The position numbers and the translations under genes are program-made. A stretch of DNA of 64,000 nucleotides from Leifsonia sp. 1010. Lineage in GTDB: Bacteria; Actinomycetota; Actinomycetes; Actinomycetales; Microbacteriaceae. The notes beneath the pieces were generated by a model. That model saw nothing but the letters and a program-made list of their open reading frames with translations, was not told where the DNA came from and ran no database searches. Every line of letters begins with the position of its first letter. Position 1 is the first letter of the stretch. Of the stretch, positions 1-8,731 are shown in pieces. The stretch is taken from assembly GCF_031455295.1 (NCBI RefSeq), contig NZ_JAVDSL010000001.1, forward strand, positions 1,984,001 to 2,048,000, read 5' to 3'.

Positions 1-51
1 GAACGCGGTCAGGGCGTCGGCGACGGCGGGCGGGAGCTGCTGCTCGGACAT
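1..51 (-). CDS. N-terminus of unidentified protein (cut by window edge)
   Basis: Only the first 17 codons are inside the window, starting at an ATG at 51 and reading MSEQQLPPAVADALTAF. The start lies 2 nt beyond the stop of the MFS transporter, so the two are very probably co-transcribed and perhaps translationally coupled. The visible peptide shows no motif that allows a function to be assigned. Confidence 0.55.
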   Translation of the reverse strand, partial: MSEQQLPPAVADALTAF

Positions 52-53
52 GG

Positions 54-1514
54 TCACTCCAGGGCGGGTTCGGGATCCGCGAACGCGAGCCGCGGCACGA
101 AGAAGAGGAGCACTGCGGCGACGAGCGCGCCCAGACCGCAGATGGTCCAGACGAGCATGTAGCCGACGAGGCTGGCGGCGGTGGCCGTCACGGTGGCTGC
201 GCCGGCGAGCAGCACGACGCCGAACACGGCGGACGCGAACGACCCGCCGATGGTCTTGGTCGTGTTCGTCAGAGCGGTGGCGACGCCGGTCTGCCCGCGC
301 GGTGCGGCGGCCGCCGCCGCTGCGGGCAGCGCCCCTACGAGGGCACCGGAGCCGACCCCGGCGATCGCCATGTTGGTGAACACCTCCCACGTCTGGAGGT
401 GGAACGGCAGGAACATCAGGTATCCGATCGCGACGAGGAAGGCCGCGCCGATCAGCGTCACGCGCGGCGTCAGCCACGACGACACGAGCGGGAACAGCAC
501 CGCGCCGACGATCATCGAGATGAGGTACGCGCCGATCAGGATGCTGCGCTGGCCGGCCGAGAGCCCGAGCCCGTACCCGTTCGCGGGGTCCGTGCCCGCG
601 TACGTGCTGAGCGGCGCCTGCGCGCCGAGCAGGCTGATCCCGATCAGGCCGGCGGTGAGCTGCACCGGCCACATGGTCGGGCGGCGGAGCACGCGCAGGT
701 CGATGGCGGGATCGGCCTGCCGCAGCTCCCAGCGACCGAACGGCAGGAACGCGAGCACGCCGATCGCGATCAGCGCCCACACCCACCAGGTGCCGACGCC
801 GTTGAGTCGCAGGAAGGTGAGCCCGGACGTGATGAGCAGGAGCCCCAGCGCCAGCAGGGTGAACCCGACGGCGTCGAGGCTGCGCCCGGGCACGGGCTCC
901 GACTCCGGAACGCCGAAGAGGATCGCGAAGAACACGAGCGTGACCGCCACCGCCGGCACCAGCAGGGTGAGCGTCACATCCCCGCCGAGCGCCTCGAAGA
1001 GCAGGCCGGCGCCCACCGCGCCGACGATCGCCCCGGCCTCCAGCGCGACGACGAGCAGACCGGCCGCACGTCGCGTGCCCGATGCGGCCGTCCCCGTCCG
1101 GCGTCCGCGGTCGAAGATCAGCGCGACCTCCAGCGGGAGCCAGACGACGTAGAAGCCCTGCAGCGCGAACGCCAGCAGGTAGGTCGTGAAGTCGCCGGCG
1201 AAGGCGAGCCACCAGGACGAGAGGGCGGTCACGGCGGTGGCGATCAGCAGGATGCGCTTGTGCCCGAACATGTCGCCGAGCTTCGCCAGCACGGGCACGA
1301 CCAGGGCGGAGACGAGCAGCTGGGCGGCCTCGAACCAGTTGTAGTCGGCGTCGTGGATGCCGAGGTGCTTCACGATGTCGGAGATGAGCGGGACGTAGTA
1401 CCCCTGCAGGATGCCGCTGGTCAGCTCCACCAGGGCCAGCCAGCCGATGAGGCCCGCCGTGGTGCCGATCACGACCGCCGCCCGGCGCTGGGCTGACGTC
1501 TTCTCCGAGGTCAT
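54..1514 (-). CDS. MFS transporter
   Basis: A 486-aa integral membrane protein of the major facilitator superfamily, a secondary carrier that uses the proton gradient to move small molecules, most likely outward. About a dozen hydrophobic segments run through it. A motif-A-like loop (GDMFGHKRILL, residues 80-90) follows the second to third segment, as in drug exporters. On the minus strand, TAGCAT (1521-1526) ends six bases before the ATG, which fits a leaderless transcript. The next gene on the strand starts 2 nt after its stop. Substrate cannot be read from sequence; the length suits either a 12- or 14-helix exporter. Confidence 0.85.
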   Translation of the reverse strand: MTSEKTSAQRRAAVVIGTTAGLIGWLALVELTSGILQGYYVPLISDIVKHLGIHDADYNWFEAAQLLVSALVVPVLAKLGDMFGHKRILLIATAVTALSSWWLAFAGDFTTYLLAFALQGFYVVWLPLEVALIFDRGRRTGTAASGTRRAAGLLVVALEAGAIVGAVGAGLLFEALGGDVTLTLLVPAVAVTLVFFAILFGVPESEPVPGRSLDAVGFTLLALGLLLITSGLTFLRLNGVGTWWVWALIAIGVLAFLPFGRWELRQADPAIDLRVLRRPTMWPVQLTAGLIGISLLGAQAPLSTYAGTDPANGYGLGLSAGQRSILIGAYLISMIVGAVLFPLVSSWLTPRVTLIGAAFLVAIGYLMFLPFHLQTWEVFTNMAIAGVGSGALVGALPAAAAAAAPRGQTGVATALTNTTKTIGGSFASAVFGVVLLAGAATVTATAASLVGYMLVWTICGLGALVAAVLLFFVPRLAFADPEPALE

Positions 1515-1556
1515 GCGCGGATGCTAACACCCGGGCGGCCCCGGTACGGTAGAGCA

Positions 1557-2078
1557 ATGGCCAGCGAACTCGACGATTCCGGTGCAGACGTCCTCCAGGA
1601 GGCGGAACGGGAGGTCCTCGGCTGGTTGGAGTTCGGCGAGGCGTCGCGTCACCTGGCCGGTGAGGTCGTGGAGTCCGGGTTCGAGCCGGACATGGTGGTC
1701 GCGATCGCCCGCGGCGGCCTGCTGCTCGCCGGCGCCATCTCGTATGCGCTCGGCATCAAGGCGTGCGGCGCGCTGAACGTCGAGTTCTACACGGGCGTCG
1801 ACACCCGCCTCCCCGAGCCCGTCGTGCTCCCGCCGATGCTCGACTCCGCCGCCCTGCAGTCGAAGCGGGTCCTCCTCGTCGACGACGTGTCCGACTCCGG
1901 CCGGACGCTCGCGATGGTGGTGGATCTGATCGCGGCCTCCGGCGCTGACGTCCGCACGGTGTGCCTCTACTCCAAGCCGCGCACGGTGCTCGAACCCGAC
2001 TTCGTCTGGCGCCGCACCGACCGCTGGATCACCTTCCCGTGGTCCGCCCTCCCGCCGGTGACGGCCGCGACCCACTGA
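1557..2078 (+). CDS. phosphoribosyltransferase
   Basis: A 173-aa type I phosphoribosyltransferase. The PRPP-binding loop is clear: [14 protein letters not shown] at residues 105-118, two acidic residues followed by the S/T-G turn. Members transfer phosphoribose from PRPP to a purine or pyrimidine base, or are recruited to other roles; the short size resembles xanthine/guanine-type salvage enzymes, but the base is not certain. The ATG at 1557 is preferred over an upstream in-frame codon because TACGGT (1545-1550) lies exactly six bases before it, a leaderless arrangement. The promoter is divergent from the MFS gene. The ung gene begins 8 nt after its stop. Confidence 0.85.
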   Translation: MASELDDSGADVLQEAEREVLGWLEFGEASRHLAGEVVESGFEPDMVVAIARGGLLLAGAISYALGIKACGALNVEFYTGVDTRLPEPVVLPPMLDSAALQSKRVLLVDDVSDSGRTLAMVVDLIAASGADVRTVCLYSKPRTVLEPDFVWRRTDRWITFPWSALPPVTAATH

Positions 2079-2086
2079 GCGGGACC

Positions 2087-2779
2087 GTGCCGAAGACGCT
2101 CGCGGAGCTGGCCGCCGACGGTTCGATGGACCCGGGATGGGCGGCCGCCCTCGAACCCGTCGCGGACCGCATCGCGGCGATGGGCGAGTTCCTCCGCGCC
2201 GAGGTGGCCGCCGGGCGGCACTACCTGCCCGCCGGTGACGCCGTCCTCCGAGCCTTCCGGGCGCCGCTCGCCGACGTTCGCGTGCTGATCGTCGGCCAGG
2301 ACCCGTACCCGACGCCGGGGCACCCCATCGGGCTCTCGTTCGCCGTGGAGCGCCACGTGCGCCCGCTGCCGCGCAGCCTCCAGAACATCTACCGCGAGCT
2401 TGGCGACGATCTGGGCGTGACGCCGCCGCCCCACGGCGACCTCGGCGCCTGGTCCGACCACGGGATCATGCTGCTCAACCGCGTGCTGACGGTCCGGCCG
2501 GGGGAGCCGGCTTCGCACCGCGGGAAGGGATGGGAGGCCGTGACCGAGCACGCCATCCGCTCGCTCGTGGCCCGCGGCCGGCCGTTCGTGTCCATCCTGT
2601 GGGGGAGGGATGCTGCAACGCTCAGGCCGCTGCTCGACGGCAACCCGGTGATCGAGTCGGCGCACCCCAGCCCGCTGTCGGCGTCACGCGGCTTCTTCGG
2701 GTCGAAGCCCTTCTCGCGCGCCAATGCCCTGCTGACGAAACTGGGCGAGAAGCCGGTCGACTGGTCGCTGGAACCGTAA
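2087..2779 (+). CDS. ung: uracil-DNA glycosylase
   Basis: A 230-aa family 1 uracil-DNA glycosylase, which removes uracil from DNA to start base excision repair in the cytoplasm. The catalytic motif GQDPYP is at residues 70-75 (Asp activates water). The DNA-intercalating HPSPLS loop is at 193-198, followed by GFFGSKPFS. Length matches the family. The GTG at 2087 follows the phosphoribosyltransferase stop by 8 nt; more upstream in-frame starts would overlap that gene heavily. It is probably co-transcribed with the preceding salvage gene. Confidence 0.93.
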   Translation: MPKTLAELAADGSMDPGWAAALEPVADRIAAMGEFLRAEVAAGRHYLPAGDAVLRAFRAPLADVRVLIVGQDPYPTPGHPIGLSFAVERHVRPLPRSLQNIYRELGDDLGVTPPPHGDLGAWSDHGIMLLNRVLTVRPGEPASHRGKGWEAVTEHAIRSLVARGRPFVSILWGRDAATLRPLLDGNPVIESAHPSPLSASRGFFGSKPFSRANALLTKLGEKPVDWSLEP

Positions 2780-2813
2780 CCCGCCTGCAATACGGGCGAC
2801 GTAGGCTTGACGG

Positions 2814-3392
2814 GTGCTGGAAGAGGAATACCAGGAACGTCGGGTGCTGCCGCGGCACCTGCGCAAGCCTGCGCCCGCGGAGGCGCCGTTCGAGTACGCG
2901 ATCCGTGAGGCGCGCCCGGAGGACCTCCCGCACGTCCGCGAGATCTACAACCACTACGTGGCCAACAGCACCGTCACCTTCGACGAGGATGCGATGACGC
3001 TGCGCGAGTGGAAGAGCAAGTACGCCTACCTCAAGAAGCTCGGGATGCCGTTCATCGTGGCCGAGTCCCCGAGCGGCCAGATCCTCGGCTACGCCCTGGT
3101 GCAGCCGTGGAAGCAGAAGCGCGCATATCGGTTCACGGTCGAGAACTCGATCTACCTGGGTGCCGCATCCACCGGGAAGGGGCTCGGTCCGGTCCTGATG
3201 CAGGAGCTGATCGACCGATCCAAGGCGGCGGGCCTCAAGGAGATCATCGCGGTGATCGCCGACAAGGGCGCAGAGGCGTCCATCCGGATGCACGAGAACT
3301 TCGGTTTCACCGAGATCGGCCGGATGGGCCGCGTCGGCTACAAGTTCGACCGCTGGCTCGGCACGGTGCTGATGCAGAAGTCGCTGAAGTAA
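2814..3392 (+). CDS. GNAT family N-acetyltransferase
   Basis: A 192-aa GNAT acyltransferase. The core begins near residue 30 (IREARPEDLPHVREIYNHYV), a pattern typical of phosphinothricin/methionine-sulfone acetyltransferases of the PAT/MnaT type. Those enzymes use acetyl-CoA to acetylate the amino group of small amino-acid-like compounds. The CoA-loop region (around 120-135, with GKGLG) and C-terminal MHENFGF are present. The N-terminal ~25 residues are an extra tail. The GTG at 2814 is six bases after TAGGCT (2802-2807), so the message is probably leaderless. Substrate is inferred from family resemblance only. Confidence 0.82.
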   Translation: MLEEEYQERRVLPRHLRKPAPAEAPFEYAIREARPEDLPHVREIYNHYVANSTVTFDEDAMTLREWKSKYAYLKKLGMPFIVAESPSGQILGYALVQPWKQKRAYRFTVENSIYLGAASTGKGLGPVLMQELIDRSKAAGLKEIIAVIADKGAEASIRMHENFGFTEIGRMGRVGYKFDRWLGTVLMQKSLK

Positions 3393-3480
3393 CGCTTCGG
3401 CAACGGCGGCACGGCGCGGGTCCGCGTTGCGCTAGCGTCCTCCTGAGCGCCCGATCCGCGGCGCATACCGAGGGGGGAAT

Positions 3481-4533
3481 ATGAACGGCCGCATTGCTCG
3501 AAGTCTCGTGGTCTCCGCTGCACTTGCGCTGATCCTGACCGGATGCGCGCACAGCGTTCCCGGGTCTCAGCCGACGCCGCGGACGGCGACGCCCACGCCC
3601 ACTCCGACGCCGGTCATCACGGCGCAGCCGGTCCGCGTCCCGACCACGTGCGACCAGCTCGTGCCGGCGGGAGTGCTCGCCCGGATCGGTGCGGGTCTCG
3701 TTTCGGAGGAGGCGCCGCACACGCCGTACCTGTCGTCGTGGATGAACGAACGCGTCGGCGCGCTCACCTGTTCGTGGTCGAACGGTGCGGGCGACTCCAG
3801 CGCCGACCTTCTGCGACTCACCCTCGTAGTCGGCCCCGAGGTGACGCGCGAGTCGTTCGAGGGATACCTGAACGGCGAGCAGGGGGGAGGAATCCACTAC
3901 CCGGCTGCCGGACCGGATGCCTACACTCTTCGCGCAGGCGACAAACCCTTTGGCTTCGTCTTCCTGACCGCGCACTACGGGGGTTCGGGGAATGTGATGG
4001 CCGGATCGAACGTGCCCCTTCCCCCGGACGCCGACGCCATCGCGCTCCAACAGATCTCCGGCGTGGTCTCGGCTCTCGCAGCCCCTGGTCCGCTGTGGAC
4101 ACCGTCCCCGACCCTGACCGGCGCGACGGGATGCGACGGGCTGGCCACGGCGGACCAGCTCGGTTCTCTCGGCGGCCTGCCTTCCGCGCGGGTGGTCAAG
4201 AGCGATGCCGGGGAATACTCGGTGTCGCTCTTCGACATCGACCGCCAGGTCGGCGGGTACTGGTGCACGTGGCTGTCTGAGGATGCATCGGACACTGCCT
4301 CGATCTCCGTCGGCGTACTGCCCGGAGGGGCGGAGTACGCGAGGAAGGTGCGCCCAGCGGGATCCGTCGACGTTCCGGGAGTCGGGGCATCCGCGTACCG
4401 GAGCCCGGACGGCGAGCTGAATGTGATCGCGGACGGCGGCTGGGTACAGGTGCACGGCTACGACGGCGTCACGCCCGAGCAGCAGACGGCGTTGGCGAAA
4501 CAGGTGCTCCTCAACGTCGGCTACAGCGGCTGA
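3481..4533 (+). CDS. putative secreted lipoprotein
   Basis: A 350-aa protein with a type II signal peptide: charged MNGRIAR, hydrophobic core, and lipobox LTGC at residues 19-22, so it should be lipidated on Cys22 and anchored outside the membrane. A Pro/Thr-rich linker follows (about 27-45). The remainder is soluble and looks like two related halves, each with a CDxLxxxxxL-type segment and a C-S/T-W motif (TCSW, CTW). No enzymatic motif is visible and I do not recognise a family. A strong Shine-Dalgarno run (GAGGGGGG, about 3470-3477) supports the ATG. Confidence 0.78.
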   Translation: MNGRIARSLVVSAALALILTGCAHSVPGSQPTPRTATPTPTPTPVITAQPVRVPTTCDQLVPAGVLARIGAGLVSEEAPHTPYLSSWMNERVGALTCSWSNGAGDSSADLLRLTLVVGPEVTRESFEGYLNGEQGGGIHYPAAGPDAYTLRAGDKPFGFVFLTAHYGGSGNVMAGSNVPLPPDADAIALQQISGVVSALAAPGPLWTPSPTLTGATGCDGLATADQLGSLGGLPSARVVKSDAGEYSVSLFDIDRQVGGYWCTWLSEDASDTASISVGVLPGGAEYARKVRPAGSVDVPGVGASAYRSPDGELNVIADGGWVQVHGYDGVTPEQQTALAKQVLLNVGYSG

Positions 4534-4552
4534 CGGGCGCTAGGCTCGCCGC

Positions 4553-5104
4553 GTGAGCACCGTGACCCCTGGAACCGCGACGAACGGTGTCGCCACCGCA
4601 CCGGTGGCGCCCGCCAATCTGCCTCTGCGCAAGCGTCCGGTCGACATCTTCTTCATCGTGATGTTCTCGCTGTTCATCGTGACCTGCATCATCAGTGACG
4701 CGATCCCCACGCTCGGGATCCCGCAGACCGCCACGACGACGAACATCCTGGCGCAGTGGAACTACACGTACTCGTCGCAGTACGACCCTCTCTACATGCA
4801 GGAGCCGCTGTGGCTGCGGTTCATCACCGGGACGAGCGCCTTCATCTACCTGCCGTTCTACGTGCTGCTGGTCGTCTGCCTCGTGAAGGGCTTCAACTGG
4901 ATCCAGCTGTTCGCCGTGATCTACGCGACGATGATCATCAGCCTCACGGCCATCCCGATCTTCGGCGTCGAGTTCTTCGGACCGGTGGGGCAGCGCACGC
5001 CCAACCCGGTCGTCTTCCTGCTCTACAACGGGCCCTACGTTCTGGTGCCGTTGCTGCTGCTCATCCGGATGCGCAAACCGCTGCCGTTCACGAGGAGGTT
5101 CTGA
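4553..5104 (+). CDS. EXPERA-domain (emopamil-binding/TMEM97-like) membrane protein
   Basis: A 183-aa protein with four predicted membrane helices, resembling the EXPERA fold of emopamil-binding protein and TMEM97. Eukaryotic members are sterol isomerases or sterol-binding proteins; the bacterial role is unknown. TAGGCT (4541-4546) precedes the GTG start by six bases. The last 130 bases of the gene are a near-perfect copy of 8365-8495, which looks like the original 3' end. The frame is therefore intact only because the inserted element brought its own copy of the tail. Two synonymous differences (5035, 5041) separate the copies. Confidence 0.75.
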   Translation: MSTVTPGTATNGVATAPVAPANLPLRKRPVDIFFIVMFSLFIVTCIISDAIPTLGIPQTATTTNILAQWNYTYSSQYDPLYMQEPLWLRFITGTSAFIYLPFYVLLVVCLVKGFNWIQLFAVIYATMIISLTAIPIFGVEFFGPVGQRTPNPVVFLLYNGPYVLVPLLLLIRMRKPLPFTRRF

Positions 5105-5105
5105 T
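4975..5105 (+). repeat. left direct repeat (attL-like) of integrative element
   Basis: This 131-bp stretch recurs at 8365-8495 with only two mismatches (5035 C versus 8425 G, and 5041 T versus 8431 G), both silent in the EXPERA frame. The similarity ends abruptly on both sides. It covers the last 43 codons of the EXPERA gene, including the stop. Since the copy at 8365 abuts the gene that overlaps the stop, this left copy is probably the one carried in by the element. Confidence 0.85.
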
Positions 5106-5177
5106 TCTGGCCGGGAATGTCGCAGGCGCGCGCTATCTTCAAACTGACATTGACTCAAAGTCAGATTGGAGCGACAA

Positions 5178-5744
5178 GTGGCGCACCCAGCTCACCAAGA
5201 CCAACAGGCCACCCAGACCGAAGAATCAATCAGGCGGGGCACGGACGCCCTCATCAGATTTTGCCTGACGACTTGGAAGCCGTCTCTCGACAGCCTCATT
5301 CGGGAGGTCGTAGTCGATCAAGCTTCCACGTTCGACCGTCTCGATGCAGAGGGCAAGAGGGCTCTTCGGCAGTCGCTTGATCAGGCCATCCTGCAGTCTG
5401 GCTCCGAGTTGGAGGGAAGGCTGCGGGATCTGGTGGCCACGGAGCTGAAACGAAGTGGTGCGCTCGGGTCGAACCTGAACGGTCGTCTTGACGCTGAGCT
5501 GAGAGAAATCGCCCAGCCCGTGGCAAAGGTCTTGTACGAGGCTGGTTTCAGGAACGAAATAACTGCAATGGGCTTCAACTATGAGATTGAGATTGACGTA
5601 GGTCAGGCTGCTGAGCAAGCTGCGGGCGCACTCGATTTGGACATCAACCAGTTGCGGGACGTGCGGAGGCAAATTGCCGCGCACGAACACTCGGATCGAA
5701 AGGATCGCGTTGCAGACGAATGGGATGCTCTCAGCGGTCAGTGA
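5178..5744 (+). CDS. hypothetical protein of the integrative element
   Basis: A 188-aa soluble protein that I cannot assign. It begins with a polar, Gln/Thr-rich tail, followed by helical segments with regular Leu/Ala spacing. The C-terminal region (LDLDINQLRDVRRQIAAHEHSDRK) resembles end domains of HEPN-like or RiboL-PSP-like helical proteins, but this is weak. The GTG at 5178 is chosen because GGAG (5168-5171) stands six bases before it. The first gene after the left repeat; could be a regulator or stability function of the element. No membrane segment or signal peptide. Confidence 0.6.
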   Translation: MAHPAHQDQQATQTEESIRRGTDALIRFCLTTWKPSLDSLIREVVVDQASTFDRLDAEGKRALRQSLDQAILQSGSELEGRLRDLVATELKRSGALGSNLNGRLDAELREIAQPVAKVLYEAGFRNEITAMGFNYEIEIDVGQAAEQAAGALDLDINQLRDVRRQIAAHEHSDRKDRVADEWDALSGQ

Positions 5745-5777
5745 CTAATCGCGCCGCTCGACACAAAGATAATCAGC

Positions 5778-6302
5778 GTGGTATCTGAGAGCACGATTGA
5801 GTCAACGCCCGCAATGCCCCCAACGACGGCGTACCACGGAGCACGCGGAACGTCCCTTGCCTCGATGTGTTCAACGCTCTTCTCGACCTCGCGCGGGCGG
5901 CACAAACCGAATCGCGGGCACAGTCGATACGCCGATCATCCTGAGCCGTGACCGACACAGCGAGGATGGACTACTGCATGTCATGGTTCGCGACTTTGAG
6001 GGCGGCGAGTTGCGCTGCCCTTCCGAAATGGGAAGTACACGCTAACCGCAGACCGCCTGTATGAGACTCAGAAGGGCCGTTGGCGAGGTCAATCAGAAGG
6101 CACGCCAAACCAACCTTGGACCGCGAACCAGGGCGTACTGATGAACTTGGAGGCTAACCCGGGTGAGGCCATGACAATTGCCGACATGAAGGCTCGGTAC
6201 GCCGGGGAGTCGGTCGAGAGGGTTAGTCGCTACCTCTCGGAGCTTGCCTCGGCGGGATTTATCGAGAAGGTCGAATACGGCGTCTACCGCTACAACCCCT
6301 AG
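5778..6302 (+). pseudogene. frameshifted remnant, unknown function
   Basis: No single frame is open, but coding-like sequence moves between frames. One frame is open from 5778 to 5951. The frame ending at 6045 carries a segment with HVMVRDFEGGELRCPSE. The original frame is open again from 6000 to 6302 and reads GKYTLTADRLYETQKG, then a helix-turn-helix-like end (SVERVSRYLSELASAGFIEK). I read this as one gene broken by at least two frameshifts, with a winged-helix C-terminus. I do not recognise the family. Confidence 0.4.
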
Positions 6303-6577
6303 TCACTGCCGATGGCGTACTCGATTTTTCCGGATTGAATTCCGTTCACGACCTCATCAAGTTGCCCAGCGAGTAGCTCGACAGCTTCACTTAGCCGGGA
6401 CACCGTGAGCTGTAGACCGCGAGGCCACACGTCTGCCTCACGACTCTCGGCAATGCGCTTGGCGTCTCTAGCGAGGACCACGGCGTCTAGCACCAGTCCA
6501 CGTGTAACCGTACCGATCTCTTTGCCGCGATCCGGCTGAATCTCGGGACCGACAATCTCAAGGTGACGTTCGCTCAT
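6299..6577 (-). CDS. hypothetical protein
   Basis: A 92-aa ORF that starts at ATG 6577 (MSERHLEIVGPEIQPDRG) and overlaps the last bases of the converging remnant 5778-6302. Predicted all-helical, acidic at the C-terminus, no cysteine clusters, membrane segment or catalytic motif. It lies inside the integrative element, and its codon usage matches that region rather than the chromosome. Function unknown; the intact frame within an otherwise decaying element is the main argument that it is real. Confidence 0.45.
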   Translation of the reverse strand: MSERHLEIVGPEIQPDRGKEIGTVTRGLVLDAVVLARDAKRIAESREADVWPRGLQLTVSRLSEAVELLAGQLDEVVNGIQSGKIEYAIGSD

Positions 6578-6633
6578 GGTCGGGACTATAGGGCGCTTCA
6601 TGATTCGTTGGCCATGCTGTAGCGTCCGCAGGC

Positions 6634-6888
6634 ATGGGACTTCGCTACTACGTCAGTTACACCATCCTGAGTGGGCGGCCGGAGAATCTAACGCTCAATG
6701 GCCAGCGCACCTACATGTCGAGCGACGACAAGGACATCGCCGAACAGCGCGCCGCGTATCTGCAGACTAAACAAGGCTCGGCTGAGCTTCTGCAACAGCT
6801 TCTCAACAAACCGGAGTACCGCGGCTCGGAGATGCTGCGCATACAGCATGTGGAAGTTCGGGAGGTAGATGACGACGGCACTGACTAG
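6634..6888 (+). CDS. hypothetical small protein
   Basis: An 84-aa ORF beginning MGLRYYVSYTILSGRPENL with an acidic tail ending EVDDDGTD. It is convergent with and touches the end of the recombinase remnant: its stop at 6886-6888 overlaps the recombinase stop at 6885-6887. A weak TAGCGT hexamer lies about ten bases before the ATG; no good Shine-Dalgarno is seen. No known family is recognised. It is one of three apparently intact cargo ORFs of the element. Confidence 0.45.
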   Translation: MGLRYYVSYTILSGRPENLTLNGQRTYMSSDDKDIAEQRAAYLQTKQGSAELLQQLLNKPEYRGSEMLRIQHVEVREVDDDGTD

Positions 6889-8349
6889 AACGCCTTGACG
6901 TCCATTGGCTCGGCCTCTTTCTCGTGGCTTGTGCGTAGTCGGTGGCTTCCGTCCCCCGCATGAGGGTGACTGACTCGAACAGTGACCGCACGATATCCTG
7001 ACGCTTCGAACCGGGAACGCGGCCCAACGCTCTTCCCAGCGCGGGAACACCTTGGTCGCCTCGGCGGTGGCCCAATCGCCGTAATCCGTGGACGCCTCAC
7101 GTGCGTGCAGACTGGCGCGGGTGTCACTAGCGACAGCGGCAGTGATTGCGGTATCGGCGTCCGCAAGCTTGAGGCCAAGTTCAGCGATGCGCTTGCGGGC
7201 GGCGGAAACGTCTGCGCCCGGAGCTTCAGCAATCTCCTGCTGCACCTGCCTCTTGCGGGCCAGCTCAGCATGCTTCACGCGCAACGCGGTCAGGTCCGCG
7301 GATTCGGATTGCTCGGGGGAGTGAGCGAGCGCCTCGAGCTTCATAAACACCAACTCCGCCAGCTCGTGCTCTGCCTTTTCGGTGCGAATGCTCGGATGCG
7401 TGACGCCGTCGTTCCTGTCGCCCGCATGCTTCGGGCACCTGAGCTTTTCGTATCGGTAGGTCTTGCGCTTGACGGTCGTGCTCGACGGCGGTGACGCCGG
7501 CTTGCTTCCGCGTACGGAACACTGCACGAGGCCAACGGCCGTCCAGGTCTTCGGTTTCGGGCCGCGCGCTACCGTTCGGGCAGGGTTCTCAAGTATGGCC
7601 TTCGCGGTCTCCAATATCTCACGATCGACAATCGCCGGGCGGTTGGCACCGGAACCTCGACGCCCTTGTGCTCTAGAACGCCTGCGTAGCGACCACGGCG
7701 GAGCATCTTGCCGACGTTGGCGGCACGCCACTGACTACCGCGCGAAGTTGGAATGCCAGACGCTGCGAACATCTGCGCGAGGAGTAGAGCGATTCGCCAT
7801 CCAGGACCATTCGGTAGGCCGTGCGGACTAAGTCGGCTTCTGCCTCCACGATGCCCTTGCGGTCCTCTGTGAAGCCGAACGGACGCGCCCCGCCCAAGTC
7901 TTGGCCCAAAGCAAGCCGACGCTCCAGGGAGGCTTTTACGCGCTCGCGCTTCACGTGGCTTTCGAACTCCGCAATAGCCCCGCTGATGGTGGACATACAC
8001 CCTCTGCGGTGGCGGGATCGACCTTGCCCGACGCTAACGTGTGCCAAACCACACCGTGCCTGGCGCATTCCGCCTGGAAGCCGATTGCGTCCTGAGCGCT
8101 ACGAGTGAACCGATCCTCAGCCACGGCGAGCACAACGTCATACCGGTTCGCTTGTACGCCGCTGATAAGGTCAAGCTAACCGGGTCGGGTGTTGTCGGTG
8201 AAGCCGGAAATGCCGTCATCGGCGCGAACGGCCACGATCTCATAGCCCCCACGCTCCGCTAGTACCCGGCAGCGCTTCTCCTGATCTAGTCTGGCCTCAA
8301 CATTCGGATGAGTCTGCGAAATGCGAGCATAGATGGCAGCACGGGTCAT
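6885..8349 (-). pseudogene. large serine recombinase (integrase), multiply frameshifted
   Basis: The N-terminus at 8349 (MTRAAIYARIS) has the catalytic-serine motif of serine recombinases. Downstream pieces in changing frames give the resolvase-domain segment VVLAVAEDRFTRSAQD, the recombinase-domain segment FESHVKRERVKASLERRLAL, and ARPFGF. A zinc-ribbon-like pair follows (QCSVRG ... RCPKHAG), then a long coiled coil and a tail ending EPMDVKAF. At least five frameshifts break the gene, so no active integrase can be made. Its 5' end is 16 bp from the right repeat, so this was very likely the enzyme that inserted the element. Confidence 0.85.
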
Positions 8350-8364
8350 GTGTGCGAATTGACA

Positions 8365-8495
8365 CTTCGGACCGGTGGGGCAGCGCACGCCCAACCCGGT
8401 CGTCTTCCTGCTCTACAACGGGCCGTACGTGCTGGTGCCGTTGCTGCTGCTCATCCGGATGCGCAAACCGCTGCCGTTCACGAGGAGGTTCTGAT
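8365..8495 (+). repeat. right direct repeat (attR-like), original 3' end of the EXPERA gene
   Basis: This is the second copy of the 131-bp repeat. It is the likely native copy: it ends in a TGA that overlaps the ATG of the next gene (TGATG at 8492-8496), an arrangement expected for the undisturbed pair EXPERA gene plus small downstream gene. The copy at 4975 has lost that overlap. Confidence 0.82.
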
Positions 8496-8724
8496 GCCGC
8501 TGCTGGAAGACCTGACCGTCTACGAGGACGGCGATCGCTACGACGTCTACGACCACTCGTTCCCGGACGAGGATGCGGAGCTCGGCCGCGGCCGTCTGCT
8601 CGGCGCGGTGACCGTCACGCCCGAGGGGGAGTACGTCCCGGCCGGCGAGGGTGCTCGCTACGAGTACATCGCTCCCGCCCGGACCCTGGACGAGGCGCTC
8701 GGCGCGTTCGTCGGCTCGGCCTGA
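8494..8724 (+). CDS. small hypothetical protein, former partner of the EXPERA gene
   Basis: A 76-aa acidic cytoplasmic protein beginning MPLLEDLTVYEDG. Its ATG at 8494 overlaps the stop of the orphaned EXPERA 3' end and lies just after AGGAGG (8483-8488), so before the insertion it would have been translationally coupled to that gene. The element has now moved its promoter 3.4 kb away, so expression must depend on read-through or a new promoter. Composition and codon use match the chromosome. No known domain recognised. Confidence 0.7.
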   Translation: MPLLEDLTVYEDGDRYDVYDHSFPDEDAELGRGRLLGAVTVTPEGEYVPAGEGARYEYIAPARTLDEALGAFVGSA

Positions 8725-8731
8725 CCGGCCG

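Larger units (their letters stand above)
5106..8364. mobile_element. decayed integrative element inserted at the 3' end of the EXPERA gene
   Basis: A 3.26-kb insert bounded by 131-bp direct repeats. Its base composition is visibly poorer in G+C than the flanks and its codon usage is unlike theirs. A serine recombinase remnant starts 16 bp inside the right repeat, the usual place for an integrase beside its attachment site. The cargo is small ORFs of unknown function (5178-5744, 6299-6577, 6634-6888) and a broken gene (5778-6302). The recombinase is wrecked by frameshifts, so the element should be unable to excise by itself. Confidence 0.8.
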
